A DNA stretch of 64,000 bases from Carnegiea gigantea. Taxonomy: Eukaryota > Streptophyta > Magnoliopsida > Caryophyllales > Cactaceae. Made by a program: the position numbers and the translations under genes. Below the pieces are notes generated by a model that saw only the letters and a list, made by a program, of their open reading frames with translations, ran no database searches and was not told the DNA's origin. How positions within the stretch are numbered: the stretch's first letter is position 1; every line of letters starts with the position of its first letter. Shown piece after piece: positions 46,541 through 58,680 of this stretch. The stretch lies in NCBI GenBank assembly GCA_029747015.1, contig JAKOGI010000333.1, positions 62,001-126,000 on the forward strand. Direction: 5' to 3'.

Positions 46541-47814
46541 CAATGGTGGATCTAGATATTTTGATCAGCAGTGCCCACCCACCAATATTCATCATCATGT
46601 GTACATAAAACAAAGCTTAAACAGCACATGAAAATACAAAATATTACAATAGCCTACGATTACAAATGTCCTTTTTTGTTTTTCCATGTTTTGGAATGGA
46701 TACATGATAGAATTACTCAAAATTGTATCAAATATATCTTTCTCTATATAATAAACCAAGCATTGTTGCCTTTTTCAAGCTGTTTCCTTTTCAAATATTG
46801 TAATATGAAATTCAATTGATCCATATTAAACTGAACAAAAAGAGACAAACTTAGCTAAGAAATCAAGAATACATTGCAAGGTAACAAAGTCATGTTATTA
46901 GCTTAATTGTCATTTTGAAGTGAACACAATTACACAAGATCTATGTGAGATTGTGTGAATAGAAAGCTAGTTTTTAGCAAGAACAGAATTTTGGTTAGCA
47001 AGAAAATTGTTGGACTAATTTTCAACCCCATAAATCTAACCAATGGGGCAATAGGTGCTATTTAAGAGGGGCTCATGACATACTAGGAAGCATTTTGCCC
47101 TTTAAAATGGGAATAGCTAAATCCCCTTATGAACAATGTTGGATCACTATCTCTCTCCTCCCACACTTATGCCCCTCTACAGCTATGTTGCTCCTTTTCC
47201 TACCCATCCCCCCGTCTCACTCTCTTTCCAAAAAAACACATGGAAGCTCTAATTAAAAACAAAACAAAAATGGCGAACCAAGAGATCCAGGATCAGAATT
47301 CTAATTAATATAAATTCTTGGAATTGAACTTTTAATGCTCAAATTTAATTTGGAAATGAAAAAAACGAGGTTGGGGGGTTTGGTGGCCTCGGCGCCGACC
47401 GGCAGCGTTGCTGGCTGGTGGCGTCGCGACACTCAAGTGGTGATTAGGTCGTCGACGCTCGTCTGGTCAGCTAGCCGAAAGTGCTTAGTGGCCTCTAGCT
47501 TTTGATCGACAGTGAGAACAGGAGCAGAGGAGAAAGAGTCAGAGGAGAAAGATTTAGAGTTAGAGGGGTAAGGGAAATCAGTGCTTGCATACTTCTATTT
47601 AATTTACACTTGTACTTTTTACAAAAAAGAAAATTAAAAATATCATTAGTTCACTAGTTGGGCCGGTTGATTAGGTAAGGGTATTTAAGATCTTTTTGTC
47701 CTTTTTATGGTGTCCATCTTTATAACTTTGAACCCTTTCAAAATAGCTAGTTAGAATTTTTTTTAGTTAGTGGTGTCCATAGACATAATTGAGGTAGCCT
47801 TGGATCCGCCCTTT
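46541..47814 (-). mobile_element. Non-autonomous hAT element nested in LTR element
   Basis: Left end CAATGGTGGATCTAG; reverse-complemented right end AAAGGGCGGATCCAAG. They resemble the CAG(T/G)GGCGGATC ends of the other hAT elements in the window. The flanks CTATTATT (46533-46540) and CTATTGTT (47815-47822) are an 8-bp duplication with one change. A GC-rich island at 47385-47520 lies 300-430 bp from the right end, as the GC-rich leader does in the 20097-23414 element, so the 5' side is probably on the right. No transposase is present. Confidence 0.8.
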
Positions 47815-47822
47815 CTATTGTT

Positions 47823-48840
47823 GATAGATAGAAGATTGAGGCCCAACAGGAGCTGAGCTTATTTTGGTTTTTGATGAGAATAGGGAAAAAGAACATTTGG
47901 CCATGGATGGGAACTCTGTCAAACCTCTTTTCAAATAGATTTTTCACTTGTTCCCCTCTTTGAAGAAACCATAGAGGTTCAAGTTCAATTTAAAGAAGAT
48001 GAGACCATCTTAATTCCTATGGAGAAAGATGATGAGCCAAAACCCACCATGGAGGTTATGCTACCTATTGTCTCTTGACCACACTCTTATGCTGGTCGTT
48101 GGCTCAATATGGGGATTGAGGTAAACATCATCAAACAAACTCTATTTTCATTCTTAGTGAGCAAATTTGGAGATGACGCTTTATATGGGATGTTTCATTT
48201 GAGTGCTTTTCAAACTTCCCTTGGTGGATCATGATTGTTAGTTAATTATATGAGTTATGATGGACATGATTCCTATAAATACCAAAGGCATGCATTAGCA
48301 TTTGCTCTTTACCCCTACCTCACAAATACAAACCAAGGGAAGAATGTGAGAGAATCCCATTCATGACTAAAATGCAGGAGAAGAGAACCATTATTAAGAT
48401 CAAGCCTATAGTTTGCTTACTTTTGGTTGACTCAAACATAAGAGAGGAAGTGACACCCCTGTGTCAGTTGGTTCAATCGCCTTTGAATAAATTTTGGAAT
48501 GGAGTCATTCATGGTATAATGCATGTTGATAATTATCAAGTACCCCTTGAATGTTGGGCTCTACTCTCTTTTGATATGAATTGTGATGAGTACATTAGGA
48601 TTTTCAACAGGCTAATGATTGTTAGATCTTATGCATGAAGTTACTGTCAGAGAAGCTCCCTAAGAGTTTCAAGGCGTCTTATATGCTCAAGAGAGGTGAA
48701 GTTCATAGCACATTGGGTATTTTCGATCCCAAAGGTGATAAGAAGCTCTCAAGGATGGCATTAACAAATTTCAAGCCTAGGGATTTGAGGGCAAATCCTT
48801 CTCAAGAGGGTGAGGTTGATGCATATTAAAACCCCTAAGG
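47823..48840 (+). pseudogene. Unidentified coding remnant
   Basis: Two open stretches lie almost end to end in different frames: 48363-48638 (91 codons; contains VTPLCQLVQSPLNKFWNGVI and CWALLSFDMNCDEYIRIFNR) and 48635-48829 (64 codons; contains KLSRMALTNFKPRDLRANPS). They overlap by 4 bp, as if one gene with a frameshift. The composition is that of a normal globular protein. It shows none of the gag CCHC, protease or RT motifs I know. Given its place inside an LTR pair it may be a transposon-specific or captured gene. Confidence 0.35.
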
Positions 48841-49016
48841 GGCTATTTAGTGAGATAAAATGCATTGCAACTTGAACCCTCAGGTGTCAAGTTTCATTCT
48901 TTGTGTGATTGACGAGCATTTTAAAGGGATATAATTTGATATCTGGGGGTATGAAATTCCCTGCAACCTTGAGGAACTTGAACCCTCCCATTATTAAGGG
49001 GGTTCAAATCCCTAAC

Positions 49017-49020
49017 TACA

Positions 49021-49087
<67 letters not shown>

Positions 49088-49650
49088 AATTATTAATTAT
49101 TATTATTAATATTATTAATAATAATTATTGTTCTTATTAAGATTAATAATAATTATCATTATTATAAACATTATAATAATACTGATTGTTATTATTACTA
49201 ATTTGTTAATAATAATAATTACTGTTGTGATTCATTATTAATAAATAATAATTATTATCAATTAATAATAATACATTATTATTATTAATATGATTAATTA
49301 ATAATAATGATTAATCTTAATGCTACTAATTAATAACAATATTAATAGTAGTATTAATATTAATATAGACTATTATTATCAATAATAATAATTATTGTGG
49401 TTATTATTATTAAGACTAATGACAATTATTATGGTTATTATTATTATTATTAAAATTAATAATTATTGTTATTATGATTAATTATTATAATTAATTAATA
49501 ATAATAATTATTATAGTAATTATTATCAATTATTATTATTGTTATTATAATTGTTATTATTATTAGTAATATAATGCTTATTATGATAATTATCGTTATT
49601 ACTGCTACTACTATTAGTACTACTATTAATAATCATTGTTAGTCATCATT
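49017..49650. repeat. Degenerate TTA/ATT/ACT trinucleotide tract
   Basis: About 630 bp almost entirely of TAATAA, ATTATT and ACTACT units in mixed order and orientation, starting with a pure (ATT)n(ACT)n run. The (Tyr)n reading frame at its left edge is an artefact. Confidence 0.95.
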
Positions 49651-49840
49651 ATTCTTTTTAAAATAAAAATTATTTGATTTGATTCCATAATCCTCGGTCA
49701 AACAACAAGAATTTGAACTTGATTCCATTTCTTTTCTATCCAAATACATTAGTTCAAATTCAAATTTCATCCTTTATCCCTTGGAGATCATTCTTTAATT
49801 CTATTCCATTCCATTTACTTATCAAATAGGGCCTTAATGT

Positions 49841-50851
49841 TGTTGCCATGATGAGGAGGTGGTCTCATATACCAAAAAGTCACATGACACCAAATTTCAA
49901 AACATAGGCATGCTTTTTCATTAGTATTTCACCTATTAAATAAGCTCAAAAATTGTTGATCTATGAGAAATTAAACATATTTGCGAGTCTATAACTAGTA
50001 TATGTGAACAATTCTAATGGATGATTGCATTTCAATTTGCTAAATTGGCAAAAATCTCATATGTGCTAGTGCAATTTTTTGCCAGTATTTTGCTGAATTT
50101 TAAGTGAATTTTGGTTCCTACCTAAGGGTGCTCAAATGATGCAAGTCCTAGACAATTTATTTCCCTAAGATGTCTATTTTGGCCACATGTTCTGAACAAT
50201 GAAATTGGATTCCATTTGTGAGAAGAGTAGTCAGATTATGTGTAATGGGCATAACATTCAATTTTAAAGCTATATAAAATTTGGCACTATTTAGGAGAAA
50301 TACAGTTGTGACCTTTGGCATTTGCATACTTAGAACGAATCTAAAGCCATGAAGAAGAGGCTTCACGAGGCAATACTCCCATTTGTGGAGTATAACTCTT
50401 TAAAATCTTCCTAAAAGATGGCAAAGAACTCCTACAAGTTATAGCTCATAACATTTATCATTATTTTTAGATTTTGGATTTACTTATTTAGATATTTTGT
50501 AGGATTCTCATTGATCTACTTAGTTTGCTAATGTATCAACTTATTCCCTTCTCTGGGTATTTATAAACCAATTGCACTTAATGCATAGATTAGATTGGAC
50601 TTGATAATGAAATTAAAGGCAAAGCACCGACTTCTCTCTAAAACAATTTCTTTATCTATATCTCTAATTTAGAGCAGTGATTTAGTGTCTTTAATTTCTT
50701 TGAAAAGTGATTTAGTGTCTTTAATTTCTTTTAAAATTTCACTTTTTCTAGCTCAAAGCTTTTGAGAGAAAGATTGAGTGGAAAGTGTTTTTGGGTTACT
50801 CTTGTATATTAATGATCCTGGGAGTGCTGAAATCATCATCCCTCATCATAA
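49841..50851 (+). repeat. 3' LTR (diverged)
   Basis: Partner of 44859-45865. Contains a private 30-bp tandem duplication (GTGATTTAGTGTCTTTAATT at 50676 and 50706). No clear polypurine tract precedes it. Confidence 0.7.
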
Positions 50852-52480
50852 CGTAGGCCTTAACATAATAAAAATGTTGTTTAATTTTAAGCAACGTATT
50901 GATTGTTAGGGTTCAAACCTTAATTTCTACTTCATTTTGTTATTTTTTTGTAAAGGGCATGTTGCCAAACTTATTGGCTCCCCTATGAAGGGCAACTCAG
51001 TGGACCTTGTACAGGCAACGAAGGGGATGCACCAAAGCTACCACACCCAGGCCTCGGCCTAGTTACACCTCCATAAATTTTCTATGACGAGGAGAAGTGT
51101 AGAGAACGGATGTTAATGTGACATATCTCAAGTGAACTAAAGACTGAGTAACAATTGAGCTACAATCTCTTAGTACCTTAATCTCTTACATATTATTTTG
51201 TGCTATAATGGGATATTTCCTTATCACTCATGTTCCATTTAGACTTATGTTGGGTTTTTTTCTTAGTGATGTATTAGTAGCCTTAGCCGCGACTGCCTCG
51301 AATTAGAACCAATTCATCCTTATTTTATTGTCCATGTTATTAACTATCTCAAAACATGTAAATCATTTGGTCTATTTGACCTTTTGTGAAATAGGGCCAT
51401 TGTATTCGATATTTTTTTATAGTACACCATCTTCATTTTTTCCTATATAAACCAATGTGCAATGAGGTTGAACAATAGCAAACGTAACGGGTGTCATTGT
51501 ATCTTGGTTGTTACTTACCCTACGTTTTACTAGGACCATGTAAATGTGAACTCACTAACATACATTTGTCTTCCTCTTTGGTTTCCTCACTAACTAAAGG
51601 CCTTCCCATGTATTATGATGTGTTTCCCATCATTCTTCATATATGAAGACTTTGAGTGCTTCTATAAATTTAGAGCACAAATTGTTTGGAAGCTATTAAC
51701 AAAGTCATGCATTAAATTTTCGTTATAAAATAAATTGGCATTGAACCACCTTACCACTGGTAAAAGGCTCATCTTAAGCAATCAATCCACAACTCAAATC
51801 AAACCAAACCAAACCAAACCAAACCAAGTGCCCATCAAACTCTAGCATTCCTCAAGGCTTATAAAATTGCATATCAAGTAGGTAACTCGCATATTTCACA
51901 TCCCATTTTCCAGTCTCCGACGAAAAGGTCATCAATGAAGCATACTCTGATCCGATAATGAGCTGATACTCAGTTACCGATGCTTCGAACGCACTTGAAA
52001 TGACAGATGTAGAAACAGAAACATAAAAAGATTAATAAGGGAGGCAGGAAAGAGAATAGAGGAAAAAGAGAGAGGTGAGGGAAAATAAAGTGAAAAATAA
52101 GACAAAAGGATATAGTCGTCATTCTTGAACTAAATATAATGAAATACAAATGTGAAGGTATCAAAAAATTAAATCAAAACTTAGGGTTAAAAAAATCAAT
52201 GTCACTTGCCTTGGGGTACTAAAATGTTAATAACCCCACTGAATGTGTATAGAGCAGAAGAAATTTAGACGGAAAAGAAAAAAGAAAAATTACAAGTGCA
52301 TTCAACTCGATACTTATGAACACCAAAAAACTTGATACTTTTGATTTCATACCCTAAGAACAAAAAATAAAAATAAAAATGATGCTTATAACTTCTGATA
52401 AATTTGGCCTATAAATACACCAACAAAAATCACGTATAATTTTTTGAAAGAAAATGCATGTAAATTGAGAAGAATTGTGA
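50852..52480. other. Unassigned sequence
   Basis: No gene recognised. A short (AAACC)n run lies at 51801-51827. The rest is AT-rich unique-looking sequence. Confidence 0.5.
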
Positions 52481-54330
52481 CCAAGTCTGTTCACAAGTTT
52501 GCCACAACACAATTTGGCAATTACTTATGTATCCTATATTGAGTGGCAAGCCTAGGCCAAGAGATTTTGATGAACTACTCTTCAAATTCAAAGATAAACT
52601 AAGTAAATGGCAAACTAAATTTATTAATCTTGCTGGTAGGGCTTCCTTTGTCCATTGTCCAATATCTTTCGTCCTCTCTCCTCGTTCATCTTAAGCAAAC
52701 CAACTTATCCTAAAGAGGACTGTAGTAGAGATTGAAAGAAGTATGAGGAAGTTCCCTTGGAATAAATTTAAAGCTGCTAAATACCTACCCATGCTACCAT
52801 GGGAGATCATCAAATGCAAAACGCACAGTGGTTTTAAGAATAAAGGTTATTAAACTTTGGAGCAAATGTTTCATAGCTAGTTAGCATGGAAAATTCATGT
52901 AAGGGATAAATCTTTATGGGTAGACTAGGCCTAAAAAAAGTACTTATCCAGGCACTCTCGTCACAGTATTGATCTAAAGCCTTACAATTGTCCCACTTTA
53001 AGGATGACCTTGCTCGTAAATATCTTGCACTTCAGCATAGTATGATTGTAATAGGTAATGGCAAAGACAATTCCTTTTGGTATGATACATGGATTAACAT
53101 AGGCCCCATAATAAATTCCAATAACCTTAAAAACAAAATAAGATATGAACATGCTAGATTTAATGCTTTCTGAAAGAATGTCAACTGGAGGAAGGAAATC
53201 CTTAAAGAGTCCACTAACTAAACAAGAAGATCAAAATTGACCCTATGGATCAAGATAGCGAGGTGTGGTGTCTTACTAAAATTAGGAAATTCACAATCAA
53301 AAATCTATATAATTACCTTAACACAAGAACCAAACATTGAAGCCACATTGATTCCCATATTAAATGGAAATACATCTGGAAAACCAAGTCAGAAGGAAAC
53401 ATAAGCTCCTGGTGCGGTGAGCCCTACATGAGGGACTTCTACTTGCCACTAACAATGCCAAGTGGATCAGCGACTTATGTGATGCGTGCCCCACCTACGG
53501 TAACCACGCCGAGGGGCGTATCGATACTCTGAGAGACCGTCCTCTAGCGGCAAGTACTTGGACTTACTTTCTACCTTACCACAATCAAGACCTAACATAT
53601 GATATTTTTTTCAATTCGTAGCTTGCGAGAATGGCTAGGGAAAAGTTTAGAACAAAAACAAAACTAGTAAAGGAAGTTCATGACCGTTTTGTGGCATATA
53701 CAGATATATAGAAATGACTGCATATTCAGAAGGCTCTCTATAAGAACAAAAACATTTTGGAATAAAATTCGAATGGAATGGACAAAAGATAACAATATTT
53801 GGATGTTGCAGGATAAGCCAAATTATCTGAAGACATCACTAGTTATCGTGTCTAAGCCCCCTACATTTCCAGCCTTTATGATCAATAAAGGGCGTATGAA
53901 GATAACAAATTGGAAGAAGAATTAAGCCTGTAATTATTAGGATGGCATCAATGAATTCGTACATGGGAATCACGATTATTATTTAGGGGGAACATAAAAA
54001 TTTGGCTTAGGTAATTACTCTAAAGGAAGCTCCTGTGAAGGCTTAGAATTACGGAGTGATAAAGGTTGAAGTTGATTAACAACTAGAGATAATACCAGTG
54101 CTAAAGGCTGATGATAGAGAAGTGATGTCTTGAACATAGCCTACACCATATAGACCATCAATGCTATAATATACAAAAATGGAGTGCTCAAATCAACCAT
54201 GCAGCAACAGAAGTATACTTCGCCCTAGAAGTTCTAGCTTCAACATCTAAGAATCAAAAGGAACATGTTGGGATTCACCTAACTCCTTCCCCTCATGTAA
54301 AGATGGTTGTGGACCTAGATAAAGAAGCAA
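52481..54330 (+). pseudogene. LINE (L1-like) ORF2 C-terminal remnant
   Basis: Decayed pol of a non-LTR retrotransposon. In order I read KPRPRDFDELLFKFKDKLSKW and FINLAGRASF (52546-52650), matching the post-RT segment ('...KLS-W-...-LAGR'); IGNGKDNSFWYDTWINIGPI (near 53049), the 'G-x-x-x-x-FW-D-W' motif; SHIKWKYIWKTKSEGN (near 53353); CDACPTYGNHAEGRIDTLRD (53481), resembling the zinc-binding region ('C-x-x-C...E-...-H-L-R-D'); and RNase H-like fragments near 54010-54110. Stops and frameshifts are numerous. Most of ORF2 and all of ORF1 are missing or unrecognisable, as in typical 5'-truncated, old LINE copies. Confidence 0.75.
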
Positions 54331-54589
54331 TAAAACTATACAAAAGGATTTAGGGAGAATTTGATAGTGAATGTGTGTAATAAATGAACTGGAAGTAAAA
54401 TGGGGTTGGATTTTTACTATCTTGGCATTGGAAAGATAGCTCTTTGTTCCATAAATTTACTGTTATGTACATGATCTAATTGTTAGTAGCATGTTGTGGT
54501 TTGTGTTTGCTTAAGCTATCAAACAAGGCATCTTTACCTCTCTAATAATTTTCAGTTGTTAGAATTAGGAAGGCTTTGTGTACTGTGAT

Positions 54590-55640
54590 GGTTGATAGGG
54601 TTGCAAGTGCACAGTGGCATTGTAGCAGATCAAGGTCGTCTCCCATAAAGACTAGGTCAATCTACCAAGTTTTATTTGCTTAAGATAGGCTAAACACTAT
54701 AGATAATTCGAGAATTCTAACCTAAGTAAAATGTGAACAAATCAATGGAAGATAAAAATATAGGAATTGATTTGTGAAATAATCCACTTCAAGTAATTGC
54801 AAACCCATTTTACCAAGTTAATTAATTTAAAGAGCGATAATCTACTATATCACTACTCTCTTTTAAGTTGTAGTGAAATGCCTAGAAACAATCAAGCCCT
54901 TACTTTGTGGTTTTTAATCAATCTCTCATTAAGCATGTAAATTATCAACTAAGCCCTCTTAAATGGTGAATCATTCTCAAGAATTCAAACTATCAAGTCT
55001 AGTCCTAGCTTTCCAATATCAAACTTCACCTTTCAGTCCTTCATTAATATCTAAGATAAGTAACCTATTTACGAAATCACCCACTTAGAAACAAACCTCT
55101 ATGATAGATTAAATATATAATTGACAAGGCTTCAAAGGACTCAACAATCACAAATAAGCAAAAATAATTGAAAAACAATGAAAACCCTAGTTTGAAGAAA
55201 TCTAGTCAAACATGATAAAGAAATCTAATTACAAATTGAAAATGAATCCAATTAAGAGATGAGAAATAGATAGAGAAAGAGATGCTTAGATTTCGTGGTG
55301 ATGTATCAATCTTTCGATGTTTGCCCGATCCGTGGTTCCTTGCCAATCTTCTTTTTCTTCTTCCTCAAACTCTCACTAGGCAGAAAAATACTAATCTAGG
55401 ATAGTGGATTGGATGGAATGAAGAATGACAGCTGAAAATAGGTTTTTTTATCATGGAAAAACATATCAGTCAAACATCAAAAATGCATGGAAGCCGAACA
55501 ATCATGAAGAAAGCAAGTAGCCTTGGCGGACAAAGGGCCACCACCACAGTCAGGCCGTGGTGGCAACAACCACACTCATTCTCTTCTGATTCATCTGCTA
55601 CTTCTTCTTGGAGCCTTATGTACTGTGGTACTGATGACTA
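54590..55640 (-). repeat. Truncated LTR A (Ty3/gypsy), minus strand
   Basis: Read on the minus strand it ends ...GCCACTGTGCACTTGCAACC, a wording common at LTR ends of plant Tat-type elements. It aligns with LTR B (55652-56939) with much divergence, for example TTGATAGGGTTGCAAG against TTGATAAGGCCGCAATC. The start of the LTR (about 260 bp in B) is missing, so it is partial. Confidence 0.6.
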
Positions 55641-55651
55641 TACGTAAAAAA

Positions 55652-56939
55652 ACTTGATAAGGCCGCAATCAAATTGTGGCGTTGTAATAAATCATGGTCG
55701 ATCCCATAGAGACTAGTCCAAGCTATTAGATTATATTCCCTTAAGATAGGCTGACCGAATCAAAATTTATAATTGAAATTGACCTGTAATACTTGTCTAA
55801 TCTAATAGACAAACAATCATGAAAGTAAACAAAACAAGCAATCTCTCAATCCTTGTATCAATGAAGAACTTCTTCCTCAATTGGTTGTTTTAAAACCGAC
55901 CATCAAAGTACCACAACCCTCTTCCAAGGTGAAATAAAATATCTAAATCTAACCAATTTCCATTTCTCAAGGGCTCTTAATTTGTTTAGGCTCATTAAGT
56001 ATGCGATTATCAAATTTTTGATTCTCCAATTGGTGTGACTTTCTCAAGACTTCACACAATCAAGTCAATCCAAGGGTTCAAGTATTGAATTTCACCTTGC
56101 AGTTCTTCACTCAATGCCCAAAACTTGTAAGAAAGTGATCAATTTCTCACAAGAGAATAAACGTCTAAGATTTGGTAGAATAATCCAGCAATTCCAAAAT
56201 ACTCAAAGAGATTAACTCCACATCGGGAAAATTATTAGGTATTTGCATAAATCCAAAATCAAAACAACAAAAGATAATCAAAATTACAAAACACAAATCC
56301 TAAAATAAGAAAAAAGAAGAGAAGAAAATGCTCAACCAAAGAATGCGCATGAATCCTTCGATTGCAAATCCGACATGCAATCCTTGCAAGATCTTCACTT
56401 CAATTCACTCTCTCTTTCTTTAGTCCAATCTAAATCCTAGCATAGATGGTGGATTATGGTAGAATGGAAGGGGATGATGAAGGAGGCTGAATACAGGTCT
56501 TTTATCATGAAAGTATTGCAGCCAATCGTCTGGAAGTCGAATAGCTGTGAATAAATCAAGCTGACTTGAGGAAGAGGGTCCACCATGGTCCGTGGCATCA
56601 ACCATAGCCAGACCGTGGTGGTGGCTGGACCTGTTGCCCACTCTTTGTTCTTTCAGCTGCTTATCTTGGATCCTGCTAGATCGTGGTTTTAGCTACGATA
56701 TGTCTGCGTTGGGTGTCCTTGGGCCTCTTTTGCTATCTTCTTTGTCACCTAAGGCGTCACAATCATCATTCTACTCACATAACATGGCCCATACATGTAA
56801 AATCTGCAAACACTCTCAAAACAAGTAGAACCAAGTGTAAGAATAGAAATAAGGGAATACATCGTACAACTAAGCTCACTAACGCCCAACGACAACTCTG
56901 AAGCACTCATGAAATCCTACGCAAATATGACATTCATCA
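55652..56939 (-). repeat. LTR B (Ty3/gypsy), minus strand
   Basis: On the minus strand it starts TGATGAATGTCATATTTGCG, preceded by the purine-rich TTAAGCATGGGCGA (56940-56953), so it is the 3' LTR of a minus-strand element whose internal region lies to the right. Confidence 0.7.
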
Positions 56940-58680
56940 CTCGCCCATGCTTAAACATGTGCTTGCCCTCAAGCAAACACTGGATAAAACAAACAAGGGA
57001 AGATGTATCCAGAACTCAAAAAAAATAGCAACCTCCTCAAGCTATGCAACTCGTAACACATCACAAGCAAGAATATCAATCAATGGAAACCCCATATAGT
57101 GCAAAATACATTTCAAAATTTAGAAGAAGCTGGATGTTTTCAAAGTAATAGACAACCACAAGCTATATGTCAAACTTGATCACCCCTAAAGAACTACGAA
57201 GCACATCATGCACGTACAAAGAATTATAGAGCTAAATAAACTGATAGAACCTCACTTTTGGAAAATGTGAATCACTCCCACTCATGTTTTTAAATTATGG
57301 AATAGGTTCATTCAAGACTTATTTCAAAGATTCAAACTGCGATATCCTTGCCAAGATCTCAAATTCTTCACTACTAAGAATCTAACGTGCACATAACAAT
57401 CAAGAGGACTTTACATGAGTTGTAGCATGGACTAAAAATGGTGAAGGGAAAGGCGTAAACAAATAAATTTGGGCAATGTAGCCAAATGACTAGGGAACAA
57501 CCAATAAGGCATCAAGAAATCATGAAGTTAACCAATACTCGAAACCCCAACAACACATAATGAACATATCCTAATGAATCATATCCAATGAAGGAAATGA
57601 GTTGACAATGAAGGAACACAAGCTGTTTGCATGTCCAATGTAAATTAATAAGGTTGTTTTTTTTTTTTTTTTTGGGGTTTATGCTTTCTTCAACAAGACT
57701 TTTGTTCTTTTTTTTCTTCGTTTTTGGGAAATCAAATTAAAACATTAATTATTAAAAGCCATGAGGTCATGACTTATCAGCGCACAACCTAATACATATT
57801 TACCCAACCCAAATAACAAGGGAAAAAAACTAAATGCTCAATAACATCAATCCCTCAAGAAACCAATATACCAAAACCACCTTAAACTCAATTACCCCTA
57901 AACCACTCATTACCTAGATGAAGTGCTGCTCTAGAGACTTGGCATAAAGATGGAAACATATGTTTGGCCATGAGTTAATTTGAAGGGATCACAACAAGAA
58001 GAGGATTATAGCTTAGGGGGCTAGCAAAGGGGATTAACATATAACACAAGAGTAGACTATTTGGCTATATGGCTAAAGTGTGTAAAAAAAGAATGCCTCT
58101 ATCATATCATCAGTTATGCACATAGTAATGTGGTTTTAAATAAAAATCCAGGCAAGTTCTAGAGATACAATATGAAAGAGCCACACGCATGCAAGAACAT
58201 GATACTAAGTATGATGAATTAGTTTATAGAAGGCTCAAAATCTCCTGGGATATCTACGAAAGTCTTAATTAGCTCATAAAATGACTCTGATGTGCCAATA
58301 TTAGTGCTAAAGACTCCAAGGGGTAACAAAGTTCTCAATCCAGATAAAGGTCAAAACAAGAAATATTCACAAAACCTTCACAAATTTTTATACCAATCAA
58401 AAGTCACTCAAGCTTATGAAAGCTATTTTGCCTAATGAATTATCCTAGGAGGTCCTCTCAAACCAATCCCACAATCCTTATATAAAATCTTATATGTAAA
58501 TCCAAATGCAACACACCATTGCAAAATAAAGGAAACCTTAACCTATATGCTCTAACATATATGCAAACTAAAAACCAAAATGAAAAACATAGAACTACCG
58601 TTCTCTCTTGCTTAGATAAAGCATTATTATTCAAAGTAAATGAAGTATGGGAATGCAAAGTGAACAAAATATAGTGATCT
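56940..58680 (-). other. 3' internal region of the LTR B element
   Basis: Non-coding. Near the LTR it contains, on the minus strand, GCTTGAGGGCAAGCACATG then TTTAAGCATGGGCGA, the pattern typical of the region after integrase in Tat/Athila-type elements. No coding sequence is seen up to the insertion of LTR C at 58681. Confidence 0.55.

Larger units (their letters stand above)
44859..50851 (+). mobile_element. Old copia-like LTR element with unidentified internal ORFs
   Basis: Two diverged direct repeats of about 1.0 kb (44859-45865 and 49841-50851) enclose about 4 kb. A tRNA-Met-type primer site follows the left repeat. No gag, RT or integrase domain is recognisable internally. A hAT element and a long TTA-rich tract have been added inside. 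Element ends are approximate, and I found no target duplication. Confidence 0.65.

Noticed and set aside
52032..52164. Phe/Leu-rich minus-strand frame that resembles a membrane protein
   Set aside because: It is the complement of an A/G-rich low-complexity run; no start context or neighbouring exons support it.
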